From an uncultured bacterium (GTDB lineage: Bacteria; Patescibacteriota; Minisyncoccia; Phycocordibacterales; Phycocordibacteraceae), in assembly GCA_938008595.1 (NCBI GenBank), contig CALLKD010000032.1, forward strand, positions 1 to 10,061: a DNA stretch of 10,061 bases, in the 5' to 3' direction. The position numbers were made by a program, and so were the translations under genes. Positions within the stretch are counted from its first letter, which is position 1, and every line of letters begins with the position of its first letter. The notes under the pieces are model-generated. The model was not told the DNA's origin. It did not search any database and saw only the letters and a program-made list of their open reading frames with translations. Positions 1-7,315 of the stretch are shown here, piece after piece.

Positions 1-929
1 TTTTCTGCCACGACTCGTCTCGTGCGCCGCGTGGAGCCTGTGGTGTCATCATTCCCACCGAACAACGAAAATTGACCTGCCTGCTCGAGTTTCTTGTTCT
101 CGAGATAGGCACTCACCGCCTTGCCAAAGGAGGTGGTGTTCAGTCGGCCGGCGATGGCCTGCTGAATCCACAGAAGATACGCTTGCTCTGGAAAGTCTTC
201 CTCCGTTATTTTCTTATATTCTTCAGCGAGTCGTGCAAGCGAAACAAGGACCCCATACGAAAGTGTAAGTTTCGCAGGGTTGTCTCCCTTCACGTATCCC
301 TGAATTTCATCAGGAAGATCACAGAAACGAAGGGCGTTCTTAACCCACTCGTTCGTGCGTCCGATGGAGCGCGCAAACTGTGTGGTGGTAAGCTCGGGAT
401 CTTCCGCCTTCTCATGACGCCAAAACAGCCAGGCCGCTTCAGCTTCTTCGTGCGGCGGAACCGAGACGTGCCGGTTCTCATTGAACTGCATCTTGATGGC
501 AGCAGCAGCACTGATGCCAAAATACAAATCAACGCGATACAGACCCTTGTAGTTTTCGGTGAAGGTTTCTGCACCCCGCCCCACCTCATGATTGATGGCC
601 ATGCACGTTTGGTGCCGACGATGACCTGCAATGAGTGGCAGGTAGTAGGCCTCCCCGTCGAGCCAAACGGGAGTGAGGTCATTGAGGGTGTGCTCGGTCT
701 TCCATATGCGATTAATTCCTTCCAGATAGATCAAGGTCTCATTAGGCTCGAGCGCTGCAGCGCGTCCAGCAGTTTCCTGTCCGGAAGCGAGAATGCTCGG
801 CATGAGGTCCTCGATATTGAGGGTCTTACGCACTTGCGTAAGCACGGAAAGTGATTCGGGTGGAAGCCATACGCTTACCACATGTGAGCGCAGGTCGCGT
901 ATGTCGGCCACAAGAAAGCTTAATTTCAT
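1..929 (-). CDS. ParB-like partition/DNA-binding protein, C-terminus cut by window edge
   Basis: An uninterrupted minus-strand frame of 309 codons starts at the ATG at 929 and runs off the left edge without a stop. The ATG is preceded by AAAGGA at 937-942, a fair SD spaced 7 nt. The N-terminal half carries the ParB/Srx signature AGHRRHQTC (residues 101-109) and a NENRHVSVPPHEEAEAAW stretch (150-167), which resembles the ParB box II. Residues 181-214 (TTTQFARSIGRTNEWVKNAL then RFCDLPDEIQGYVK) match the ParB/KorB helix-turn-helix. The tail (about 290-309) is polar and Arg-rich. Family members bind centromere-like DNA, many as CTP-dependent clamps, or act as plasmid or nucleoid regulators. No ParA partner is in the window, so a chromosomal segregation role is not established. 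The gene is divergent from the Nudix gene. I am confident of the fold and unsure of the specific role. Confidence 0.78.
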   Translation of the reverse strand, partial: MKLSFLVADIRDLRSHVVSVWLPPESLSVLTQVRKTLNIEDLMPSILASGQETAGRAAALEPNETLIYLEGINRIWKTEHTLNDLTPVWLDGEAYYLPLIAGHRRHQTCMAINHEVGRGAETFTENYKGLYRVDLYFGISAAAAIKMQFNENRHVSVPPHEEAEAAWLFWRHEKAEDPELTTTQFARSIGRTNEWVKNALRFCDLPDEIQGYVKGDNPAKLTLSYGVLVSLARLAEEYKKITEEDFPEQAYLLWIQQAIAGRLNTTSFGKAVSAYLENKKLEQAGQFSLFGGNDDTTGSTRRTRRVVAE

Positions 930-975
930 GGAACGATCCTTTCACATTCAGATGTGTGGAACTAAATCTGCGCTC

Positions 976-981
976 ACTATA
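976..981 (-). promoter_or_regulatory. Candidate -10 element for the ParB-like gene
   Basis: Read on the minus strand this is TATAGT, the same -10 hexamer seen before rpsL and tuf. It would start transcription near 969 and give a leader of about 40 nt. That leader contains a small CACAT-TCAG-ATGTG hairpin (943-956) abutting the SD. No convincing -35 lies at the right distance, so the call is tentative. Confidence 0.38.
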
Positions 982-1014
982 GCAAAGTCAGACAATAAGA
1001 GAATTCCCACCACA

Positions 1015-1043
1015 TTCGGGAGAAAGCACCTTTCATATATACT
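1015..1043 (+). promoter_or_regulatory. Candidate promoter of the Nudix gene, possibly leaderless
   Basis: A -10-like TATACT lies at 1038-1043, with a poor -35 (TTCGGG, 1015-1020) 17 bp upstream. The expected transcription start falls at or next to the ATG at 1050, and there is no SD in the intervening bases. The mRNA may therefore be leaderless. The inference rests mainly on the -10 hexamer. Confidence 0.42.
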
Positions 1044-1049
1044 AAGCAA

Positions 1050-1483
1050 ATGAAAAAAGGAGTCGACTATACCGGCGTAACCGTGGTGTTTGCCTGTCAT
1101 GACGGGGAGGGGAATTTCCTCATGTGTAAACGAAGTCCGGAGTGTCGGGATGAACACGGAACATGGGGGCAAGGGGGTGGGGTGTAGAGTTTGGCGACAC
1201 CTTGGAAGAGACTTTGCGTAAGGAAATACAGGAAGAATATTGTACCGACGTGATCAATTTTGAATTCATGGGATTCCGGGATGTTCACCGCGAACAAGGT
1301 GGCATAAAGACACACTGGATTGCCTTTGACTACAAAGTCCTAATTGACAGGTCTAAGGTTAAAAACGGCGAACCTCATAAGTTTGAGGAGCTTGGCTGGT
1401 TTAGATTAGACAATCTGCCAAGCCCGCTGCACTCACAATTCCCCAACTTCTTCAATCTATATAAGGAGAAGCTATTAAAATAG
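1050..1483 (+). pseudogene. Nudix hydrolase interrupted by a one-base frameshift
   Basis: The N-terminal part starts at ATG 1050 (MKKGVDYTGVTVVFACHDGE) and stops at TAG 1185-1187, just after the motif HGTWGQGGG. The protein clearly continues in another frame from VEFGDTLEETLRKEIQEEY to a TAG at 1481-1483. Adding one G to the GGGG run at 1179-1182 restores a single 144-residue protein. The rebuilt Nudix box (about residues 44-66) keeps the Glu residues of the KEIQEE core. It has conservative changes (D for E, K for R) and Cys for the usual Gly. Nudix proteins hydrolyse nucleoside diphosphates linked to another moiety; the substrate here cannot be read from sequence. Everything downstream of the shift is intact, which suggests a recent mutation or a base-calling error in a G-rich run. 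Programmed frameshifting is less likely, since no good slippery heptamer is present. Confidence 0.8.
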
Positions 1484-1537
1484 CTCAGGAACTATGCCGA
1501 GACTTTTGGGCTCTGTATCGGCAGGTCTTCATCCCTG

Positions 1538-1566
1538 TTGCAAAAAAACCCGAGTTCTTATATAGT
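1538..1566 (+). promoter_or_regulatory. Promoter of the rpsL-rpsG unit
   Basis: TTGCAA (1538-1543) and TATAGT (1561-1566) are separated by 17 bp, close to the sigma-70 consensus. The predicted start is near 1573. An inverted repeat CCCGAG (1549-1554) / CTCGGG (1579-1584) flanks the -10 and could be an operator or chance. Confidence 0.7.
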
Positions 1567-1574
1567 CTTCCTAG

Positions 1575-1588
1575 CTCCCTCGGGGGAG
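1575..1588 (+). promoter_or_regulatory. Leader hairpin masking an SD-like sequence upstream of rpsL
   Basis: CTCCC (1575-1579) pairs with GGGAG (1584-1588) around a four-base loop, right at the predicted 5' end of the transcript. The purine-rich GGGGGAG is the only SD-like element before rpsL. It ends 12 nt before the start codon, farther than usual, and is partly in the stem. Short hairpins at the 5' end can stabilise mRNA; that role here is inference. Confidence 0.35.
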
Positions 1589-1600
1589 TTTTCATTTCTA

Positions 1601-2011
1601 ATGGCTACAATAAATCAGCTCGCAAAGAAGTCTCGTAAGGACAAATCACGTAAATCAAAGGTACTTGCCTTGGGTCGTGGTTTTAACGCGCTTAAAAACC
1701 GCCCAACCTTCTACCCGGCTCCTTTTAAGCGTGGTGTTTGTACTAAAGTAACCACAAAGACTCCCCGCAAGCCTAACTCAGCTATTCGTAAGATTGCTCG
1801 TGTTCGTCTCACTAACGGTATGGAAGTTACTGCATACATTCCAGGAGAGGGTCACAACCTCCAGGAACACTCAGTAGTTACGCTCCGTGGTGGTCGCGTT
1901 AAGGACATCGGTGTGCAGTACACAATTGTTCGTGGACGCCTTGATACTGCCGGTCTTGATAAGCGCCGACGTGGACGATCTAAGTATGGAGCTAAGAAGC
2001 CTAAGGCATAA
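1601..2011 (+). CDS. rpsL: 30S ribosomal protein S12
   Basis: The 136-residue product begins [10 protein letters not shown] and carries the S12 signatures KRGVCT (43-48), KPNSAIRK (57-64), [14 protein letters not shown] (80-93) and GRSKYGAK (125-132). S12 sits at the 30S decoding centre and controls accuracy. The ATG at 1601 is preferred to an upstream in-frame ATG at 1538 because it gives the canonical N-terminus. A spacer of about 13 residues between the N-terminal tail and KRGVCT resembles the longer S12 form of Gram-positive bacteria. Two points are unusual. TPRKPN has Arg56 where the streptomycin-sensitive form has Lys. The loop normally reading VKDLPGV is VKDIGV (100-105), so the Pro is missing. 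The gene is first in a two-gene unit with rpsG, 11 nt apart. Confidence 0.97.
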   Translation: MATINQLAKKSRKDKSRKSKVLALGRGFNALKNRPTFYPAPFKRGVCTKVTTKTPRKPNSAIRKIARVRLTNGMEVTAYIPGEGHNLQEHSVVTLRGGRVKDIGVQYTIVRGRLDTAGLDKRRRGRSKYGAKKPKA

Positions 2012-2022
2012 TTTTAATTACC

Positions 2023-2487
2023 ATGCGTACGCCCCTAAAAAATAAGCACCCTCGTCGTCCAGACTCTGAATACAATTCAGAAGCTATTTCACGATTTATT
2101 AATACCGTTATGCTCGACGGTAAGAAGGATACTGCTCGCAAGGTTGTATACGACGCACTTGAAATCATCAGAAAGGGTGACGTTGATCCTCTTGAGACGT
2201 TTGAGACTGCTATTCGCAACGTTTCTCCTCTTATGGAAGTACGCTCTCGCCGTGTGGGAGGTGCTAACTACCAGGTTCCTCGTGAGGTTCCTCAGCAGCG
2301 CCGCGTATCACTTGCATACCGATGGCTTATTAATGCCGCTCGCGCTCGCAAGGGAAAGCCAATGGCACAGAAGCTTGCTGATGAGATTCTCCTTGCCGTA
2401 AACAACGAAGGGTCTGCTATCAAGAAGAAGGATGATATGCACCGTATGGCCGAGAGCAACAAGGCATTTGCTCACTTTGCTTGGTAA
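2023..2487 (+). CDS. rpsG: 30S ribosomal protein S7
   Basis: The 154-residue protein begins [20 protein letters not shown] and contains the S7 signatures [13 protein letters not shown] (24-36), [20 protein letters not shown] (46-65) and VGGANYQVP (78-86), plus a C-terminal [14 protein letters not shown]7 nucleates assembly of the 30S head and contacts the E-site tRNA. The length matches the usual ~155 residues. It follows rpsL by 11 nt with no SD (ATTACC precedes the ATG), so initiation probably relies on coupling or an AU-rich leader. In E. coli S7 represses its operon by binding a longer rpsL-rpsG spacer; the short gap here leaves no room for that site. Confidence 0.97.
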   Translation: MRTPLKNKHPRRPDSEYNSEAISRFINTVMLDGKKDTARKVVYDALEIIRKGDVDPLETFETAIRNVSPLMEVRSRRVGGANYQVPREVPQQRRVSLAYRWLINAARARKGKPMAQKLADEILLAVNNEGSAIKKKDDMHRMAESNKAFAHFAW

Positions 2488-2497
2488 TTTTATACAA

Positions 2498-2540
2498 GTG
2501 AAAGAAAGAGCCCCGCACAATGCGGGGCTTTTTCTTTCAC
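2498..2540 (+). terminator. Strong terminator after rpsG, probably bidirectional
   Basis: Bases 2498-2517 pair almost perfectly with 2521-2540 (20 bp, one G-T) around a CAA loop. The GC core is AGCCCCGCA/TGCGGGGCT, followed by a T5 run at 2529-2533. The A-rich left arm gives a matching T-rich tail on the minus strand. It closes the rpsL-rpsG unit before fusA. Confidence 0.9.
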
Positions 2541-2559
2541 TTCCGTAGAGACTCTTGTG

Positions 2560-2588
2560 TTTTCCCCTCTGAAAACGTATTGTATAGC
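2560..2588 (+). promoter_or_regulatory. Candidate fusA promoter
   Basis: A -10-like TATAGC (2583-2588) lies 17 bp after a weak -35 (TTTTCC, 2560-2565). A promoter is needed because a strong terminator separates fusA from rpsG. The predicted leader is about 30 nt of AT-rich sequence without an SD. Confidence 0.45.
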
Positions 2589-2624
2589 TAACGCCCACGC
2601 GGCTTTTATTTTTATTATTACCTT

Positions 2625-4772
<2,148 letters not shown>

Positions 4773-4788
4773 GAGGTTTTGTGAGTAG

Positions 4789-4819
4789 GCAAAAGCGCAC
4801 GATATCGTGCGCTTTTTGC
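4789..4819 (+). terminator. Intrinsic terminator after fusA
   Basis: A perfect inverted repeat (arms AAAAGCGCACGAT and ATCGTGCGCTTTT, 4791-4816) is followed by a T5 run ending at 4817. With one bulged T the stem extends to GCAAAAGCGC/GCGCTTTTTGC. It lies 17 nt past the fusA stop codon. Confidence 0.9.
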
Positions 4820-4830
4820 TTTGCCATATA

Positions 4831-4858
4831 TTGACTCCCTCGGGTATGGGAATATAGT
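4831..4858 (+). promoter_or_regulatory. Promoter P1 of the tuf-rpsJ unit
   Basis: TTGACT (4831-4836) and TATAGT (4853-4858) are spaced 16 bp, near consensus. The start would be near 4865, giving a leader of about 275 nt before tuf. The spacer contains CTCCCTCGGG (4835-4844), also found just downstream of the rpsL promoter. Confidence 0.7.
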
Positions 4859-4901
4859 GGCGGGTTATGAAGTTCTTCAACAGCGAGTGAGGTGATGAAT
4901 G

Positions 4902-4928
4902 AGGCCGGTCTAAGAGGACCGGCCTTTG
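4902..4928 (+). terminator. Terminator- or attenuator-like hairpin in the tuf leader
   Basis: AGGCCGGTC (4902-4910) pairs perfectly with GACCGGCCT (4917-4925) around TAAGAG. Only TTTGCG follows, a weak U-tract, so this may be a structural stem or pause site rather than an efficient terminator. Confidence 0.4.
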
Positions 4929-4934
4929 CGTATA

Positions 4935-4963
4935 TTGACGATTTCCGTATGAACCCGTACATT
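4935..4963 (+). promoter_or_regulatory. Possible second promoter (P2) of tuf
   Basis: TTGACG (4935-4940) lies 17 bp before TACATT (4958-4963), which matches four of six -10 positions. If used, it would bypass the preceding hairpin and shorten the leader to about 170 nt. Confidence 0.25.
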
Positions 4964-5139
4964 AGTACTAACGCGAGTACGGCGCTCTTTTACATGTTTT
5001 TGCTTCCCAATTGCGGGCAAAAGAAACAGGTATTAGGCGTTGCGCGGGTTATCCAGCCTACGCCTTGGTCGTCCAAAGAGAAATCTGAGGACAGGCGGGT
5101 GGCACCGTTATTCTTTATCTACCAGTAACTTACAAACGT

Positions 5140-6345
5140 ATGGCAGCAGAAGCATTCGATCGAAGCAAGCCGCACATGAACGTAGGAACTATTGGTCACG
5201 TTGACCATGGAAAGACTACGCTCACTGCAGCTATTCTAAACGTTCTCAATCTTAACTCAGGAGCAGGCTACAAGGCTCGCGCTGAGAACATTGATAACAT
5301 TGACAACGCACCTGAGGAAAAGGCGCGTGGTATTACTATTGCCCTTCACCACTCTGAGTACGAGTCTCCAAGCAGACACTACGCTCACATTGATGCTCCA
5401 GGTCACGCTGACTACATCAAGAACATGATTACAGGAGCTGCCCAGATGGATGGTGCAGTCCTCGTAGTTGCCGCGACCGACGGCGCAATGCCACAGACCC
5501 GCGAACACATCCTTCTTGCAAAGCAGGTTGGTGTGCCCCGTCTTATCATCTTCCTCAACAAGGTTGATATGGTTGATGACGCAGACATGGTTGACCTCGT
5601 TGAAGAGGAAATCCGTGACCTCCTTACAAAGCAGGGCTTCGATGGAGCAACAACACCAGTTATCAAGGGTTCAGGTCTTCAGGCGCTAAACGCAACTGAT
5701 GCTAATGATCCTTGGGCGCTTAAGGTTAAGGAACTTGTTGACACAATGGACAGCTACTTCCCACAGCCTGAGCGTGACCTCGACAAGCCGTTCCTTATGC
5801 CTATCGAAGACATCTTCTCTATCGAAGGACGCGGAACTGTTATTACCGGACGCATTGAGCGCGGTATCATCAAGGTTGGTGAAGAAGTTGAAATTGTTGG
5901 TCTACAGCCAACAACAAAGACTACCGTTACCGGTATCGAAATGTTCAACAAGCAGCTCCAGAGTGGAGAGGCTGGAGACAACGCCGGTATTCTTCTCCGC
6001 GGAACTAAGAAGGAAGATGTACATCGCGGACAGGTTCTTGCGAAGAGTGGCTCAGTTACTCCTCACACAGAATTCGAAGCAGAGGTATACATCCTTTCTA
6101 AGGACGAGGGAGGACGCCACACACCATTCTTCTCAGGATACAAGCCTCAGTTCTACGTTCGTACTACGGACGTAACTGGTGAGGTAACACTTCCTGATGG
6201 AAAGGAAATGGTTATGCCTGGAGATACTGTTACCTTCAAGGTAAAGCTTACTGCTCCAATCGCACTTGAGGACAATACTCGTTTCTCAGTACGTGAAGGT
6301 GGAAAGACAGTAGGTGCCGGAGTTGTTACTAAGATTGTTGCGTAA
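5140..6345 (+). CDS. tuf: Elongation factor Tu
   Basis: The 401-residue GTPase delivers aminoacyl-tRNA to the ribosome. Motifs are GHVDHGKT (19-26), DAPGHADY (85-92, with the catalytic His89) and NKVD (140-143). Domains II and III follow, with [17 protein letters not shown] and the C-terminal [11 protein letters not shown] and [12 protein letters not shown]. The start [20 protein letters not shown] is canonical for EF-Tu and has no SD; CGT directly precedes the ATG. Switch I reads [14 protein letters not shown]. The Mg-ligand Thr66 is kept, but the usual NTS after it is ALH. The third GTPase motif has Ala for the Cys of E. coli (DCPGH). Only 21 nt separate tuf from rpsJ, and no terminator lies between, so the two are probably cotranscribed. 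The long leader is the only apparent regulatory element. Confidence 0.98.
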   Translation: MAAEAFDRSKPHMNVGTIGHVDHGKTTLTAAILNVLNLNSGAGYKARAENIDNIDNAPEEKARGITIALHHSEYESPSRHYAHIDAPGHADYIKNMITGAAQMDGAVLVVAATDGAMPQTREHILLAKQVGVPRLIIFLNKVDMVDDADMVDLVEEEIRDLLTKQGFDGATTPVIKGSGLQALNATDANDPWALKVKELVDTMDSYFPQPERDLDKPFLMPIEDIFSIEGRGTVITGRIERGIIKVGEEVEIVGLQPTTKTTVTGIEMFNKQLQSGEAGDNAGILLRGTKKEDVHRGQVLAKSGSVTPHTEFEAEVYILSKDEGGRHTPFFSGYKPQFYVRTTDVTGEVTLPDGKEMVMPGDTVTFKVKLTAPIALEDNTRFSVREGGKTVGAGVVTKIVA

Positions 6346-6366
6346 TAGCAATTACTTATTACTCGT

Positions 6367-6747
6367 ATGGCTACCACTAAAGAAGCTTCGGTAAAGAAGG
6401 CGCCTGCAAAAAAGGCCGCTCCTAAGAGCGACGTGCCGGCTGAAGCAAAGCTTCGTATCCGCGTGCGCGCCTACGAGCACAAGATCCTTGATCTCTCAGT
6501 GAAGCAGATCATGGATACTGCTAATCGCTTCGACGCGAAAATCGTTGGGCCCGTGCCGCTTCCAACAGAGATTAAGCGCTGGACCGTAAACCGTTCAACA
6601 TTCGTCCACAAGGATGCACGTGAACAGTTTGAAATGCGCATCCACAAGCGCTTGATCGACATCTTGAATCCAAACCCTAAGGTTATTGAGGCTCTTACGA
6701 ACCTAAATCTTCCTTCAGGTGTGACGATTGATGTGAAGATGACCTAG
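6367..6747 (+). CDS. rpsJ: 30S ribosomal protein S10 with basic N-terminal tail
   Basis: The 126-residue product has a normal S10 core from about residue 28 (KLRIRVRAYEHKILDLSVKQ), including TVNRSTFVHKDAREQFEMR and ending SGVTIDVKMT. S10 is in the 30S head and, as NusE, joins transcription antitermination complexes. Bacterial S10 is usually about 103 residues. The first 26 or so residues here (VKKAPAKKAAPK and flanks) form a Lys/Ala/Pro-rich extension predicted to be disordered. The ATG at 6367, preceded by TTACTCGT, is the first start after tuf. No internal Met lies at the core boundary, so the tail is probably real. The gene is followed at once by a strong terminator and is separated from rplC by about 660 bp, unlike the usual S10 operon. 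Confidence 0.96.
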   Translation: MATTKEASVKKAPAKKAAPKSDVPAEAKLRIRVRAYEHKILDLSVKQIMDTANRFDAKIVGPVPLPTEIKRWTVNRSTFVHKDAREQFEMRIHKRLIDILNPNPKVIEALTNLNLPSGVTIDVKMT

Positions 6748-6764
6748 TCTACTGCACACAAGAT

Positions 6765-6802
6765 ATAGAAAAACCGCTCCCATATGGGAGCGGTTTTTCT
6801 AT
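6765..6802 (+). terminator. 38-bp palindromic terminator after rpsJ, bidirectional
   Basis: The two arms are perfect complements with no loop bases (centre at 6783/6784), giving GC-rich CCGCTCCC/GGGAGCGG followed by T5 on both strands. It ends the tuf-rpsJ transcript and could also stop minus-strand transcripts coming from 7012. Confidence 0.92.
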
Positions 6803-6828
6803 GTACCAAGCAAAACCAGCTATGAAAT

Positions 6829-6855
6829 ACCCCGCGCATTTGTGGTGCGCGGGGT
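6829..6855 (-). terminator. Hairpin after the minus-strand small gene
   Basis: ACCCCGCGCA (6829-6838) pairs with TGCGCGGGGT (6846-6855) around seven bases. On the minus strand it begins eight bases after the TGA of the small gene and is followed by ATTTCAT, a weak U-tract. On the plus strand it is followed by GGGG, so the minus orientation fits better. Confidence 0.55.
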
Positions 6856-6862
6856 GGGGTGT

Positions 6863-7012
6863 TCAGTTGGTACTCAGAACAGCAACTGCTTGCCGGCACT
6901 GAGTGCAGTCGCACAAGTCCCCGCATGCAGCGTCTGCAAGTTGAGCTGCACGTGCCTTCTTCTGTTCGTTGGTCTGGTCAGGTGGTGTAAAGGGCACAAC
7001 ATTGTCGGACAC
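6863..7012 (-). CDS. Small Cys-rich protein of unknown function (49 aa)
   Basis: A 49-codon frame starts at GTG 7012 (MSDNVVPFTPPDQTNEQ) and ends at TGA 6863-6865. AGGAGG lies 5 nt upstream of the GTG, the best-placed SD in the window. The same frame is open further upstream to 7114, but that part crosses a terminator-like hairpin and has no SD, so the GTG is chosen. A candidate promoter lies just upstream and a GC hairpin just downstream, giving a complete minimal transcription unit. The protein has a Pro-rich N-terminus, a Lys/Ala helix-like middle (KKARAAQLADAA, 18-29) and a C30-x3-C34-x-C36-x2-C39 cluster that could bind metal. There is no signal peptide or membrane segment. I recognise no family. 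Being antisense to the direction of the flanking ribosomal genes suggests an inserted or orphan gene. Confidence 0.55.
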   Translation of the reverse strand: MSDNVVPFTPPDQTNEQKKARAAQLADAACGDLCDCTQCRQAVAVLSTN

Positions 7013-7044
7013 ACATTCCTCCTTTTCCTTTTTGGGGAAACTCA

Positions 7045-7072
7045 ATTCTACACCATTCCTAGCTATATGGAA
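7045..7072 (-). promoter_or_regulatory. Candidate promoter of the small Cys-rich gene
   Basis: Read on the minus strand, TTCCAT (7067-7072) and TAGAAT (7045-7050) are 16 bp apart. The -10 matches five of six positions. Transcription would start near 7038 and give a leader of about 25 nt holding the SD. The promoter begins immediately after the minus-strand terminator at 7076-7103. Confidence 0.45.
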
Positions 7073-7075
7073 TAC

Positions 7076-7103
7076 AAAAACGGGCGGAACTTGCGTTCCG
7101 CCC
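7076..7103 (-). terminator. Minus-strand intrinsic terminator
   Basis: GGGCGGAAC (7082-7090) pairs with GTTCCGCCC (7095-7103) around TTGC. On the minus strand the hairpin is followed by GTTTTTG, with the T5 run at 7076-7080. On the plus strand it is followed by a C run. It ends a minus-strand transcript coming from upstream of 7110, before the small Cys-rich gene begins. Confidence 0.75.
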
Positions 7104-7156
7104 CCCCCCAGCAACGCCGATGATGTCAGGCGAATGCAATTCCGGCGCTGCCGCCG

Positions 7157-7225
7157 TCACCGACGAACGAATCCGCCATCGGGTTGCAGGCAGCCACCAC
7201 CACCGTCACCAATATCGCTTCCCAT
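7157..7225 (-). CDS. Possible 22-codon Gly-rich mini-ORF
   Basis: ATG 7225 is preceded by AGGAG at 5-nt spacing, a strong SD. It opens a short frame, MGSDIGDGGGGCLQPDGGFV then RR, stopping at TGA 7157-7159. The terminator at 7076-7103 lies downstream, so a transcript unit is plausible. Skipping one base near codon 20 would continue into a Gly-rich frame, VGDGGSAGIAFA, that ends at TGA 7126-7128 and repeats the GDGG motif. The gene may therefore be a frameshifted 33- to 34-residue peptide. I recognise no family, and short size makes a chance ORF a real possibility. Confidence 0.28.
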   Translation of the reverse strand: MGSDIGDGGGGCLQPDGGFVRR

Positions 7226-7283
7226 AGCTACTCCTATCTGCCGCCTCACGTGGCGACACCATACGATACCACACGGGGCACAT

Positions 7284-7312
7284 TTGCACCCTGGGAAGGA
7301 CTAGTGTACAGT
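7284..7312 (+). promoter_or_regulatory. Promoter of the rplC-rplD-rplW-rplB unit
   Basis: TTGCAC (7284-7289) and TACAGT (7307-7312) are separated by 17 bp, closely resembling the rpsL promoter. The start would be near 7319. It provides transcription after the terminator that isolates rpsJ. Confidence 0.6.
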
Positions 7313-7315
7313 GCA

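Larger units (their letters stand above)
4861..5139 (+). promoter_or_regulatory. Long structured leader of tuf with a T-box-like motif
   Basis: No convincing gene fills this ~280-nt stretch, but it is dense in potential RNA structure. CGGGTT (4861-4866) can close with AACCCG (4952-4957) around a TGAAG-TT-CTTCA hairpin and the strong 4902-4925 hairpin. TTTTG/CAAAA with CCC/GGG forms a bulged hairpin (4998-5022). AGGCGT (5035-5040) pairs with ACGCCT (5060-5065). A second AGGCG (5093-5097) could compete for the same CGCCT, as in a two-state switch. It overlaps GGGTGGCACCG (5097-5107), which matches the core of the T-box element (GGGTGGNACCG). Stem I and specifier-loop landmarks were not identified, so a true T-box is doubtful. 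A cis-acting tuf leader, or an independent small RNA, is the supported reading. Confidence 0.4.

Noticed and set aside
72..854. Plus-strand 260-codon frame at the left end
   Set aside because: It is the shadow of the ParB-like gene, which is open over all 309 codons on the minus strand and shows clear ParB and HTH motifs. The plus-strand translation has no recognisable motif.
1495..1523. Hairpin TGCCGA/TCGGCA after the Nudix gene as a terminator
   Set aside because: The stem is only 6 bp with a 17-base loop and no T run follows.
4781..4834. 17-codon frame from GTG 4781 with AGGAGG at 4771-4776
   Set aside because: The SD is perfect, but the frame reads straight through the fusA terminator hairpin and its peptide has no recognisable character. 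The SD-like bases overlap the fusA stop and may be chance.
4902..5107. Known housekeeping RNA (tmRNA, RNase P, SRP or 6S RNA) in the tuf leader
   Set aside because: I looked for the conserved words of these RNAs and saw none. Only the T-box-like 11-mer matched a known family.
4892..5128. 78-codon plus-strand frame in the tuf leader
   Set aside because: It translates across several strong hairpins, has a badly spaced SD and gives a peptide with no recognised motif. RNA structure explains the region better, though I cannot exclude a leader peptide.
6969..7304. 111-codon plus-strand frame between rpsJ and rplC
   Set aside because: It has no SD or fitting promoter, crosses the C9 run and a terminator-like hairpin, and is antisense to frames with good SDs.
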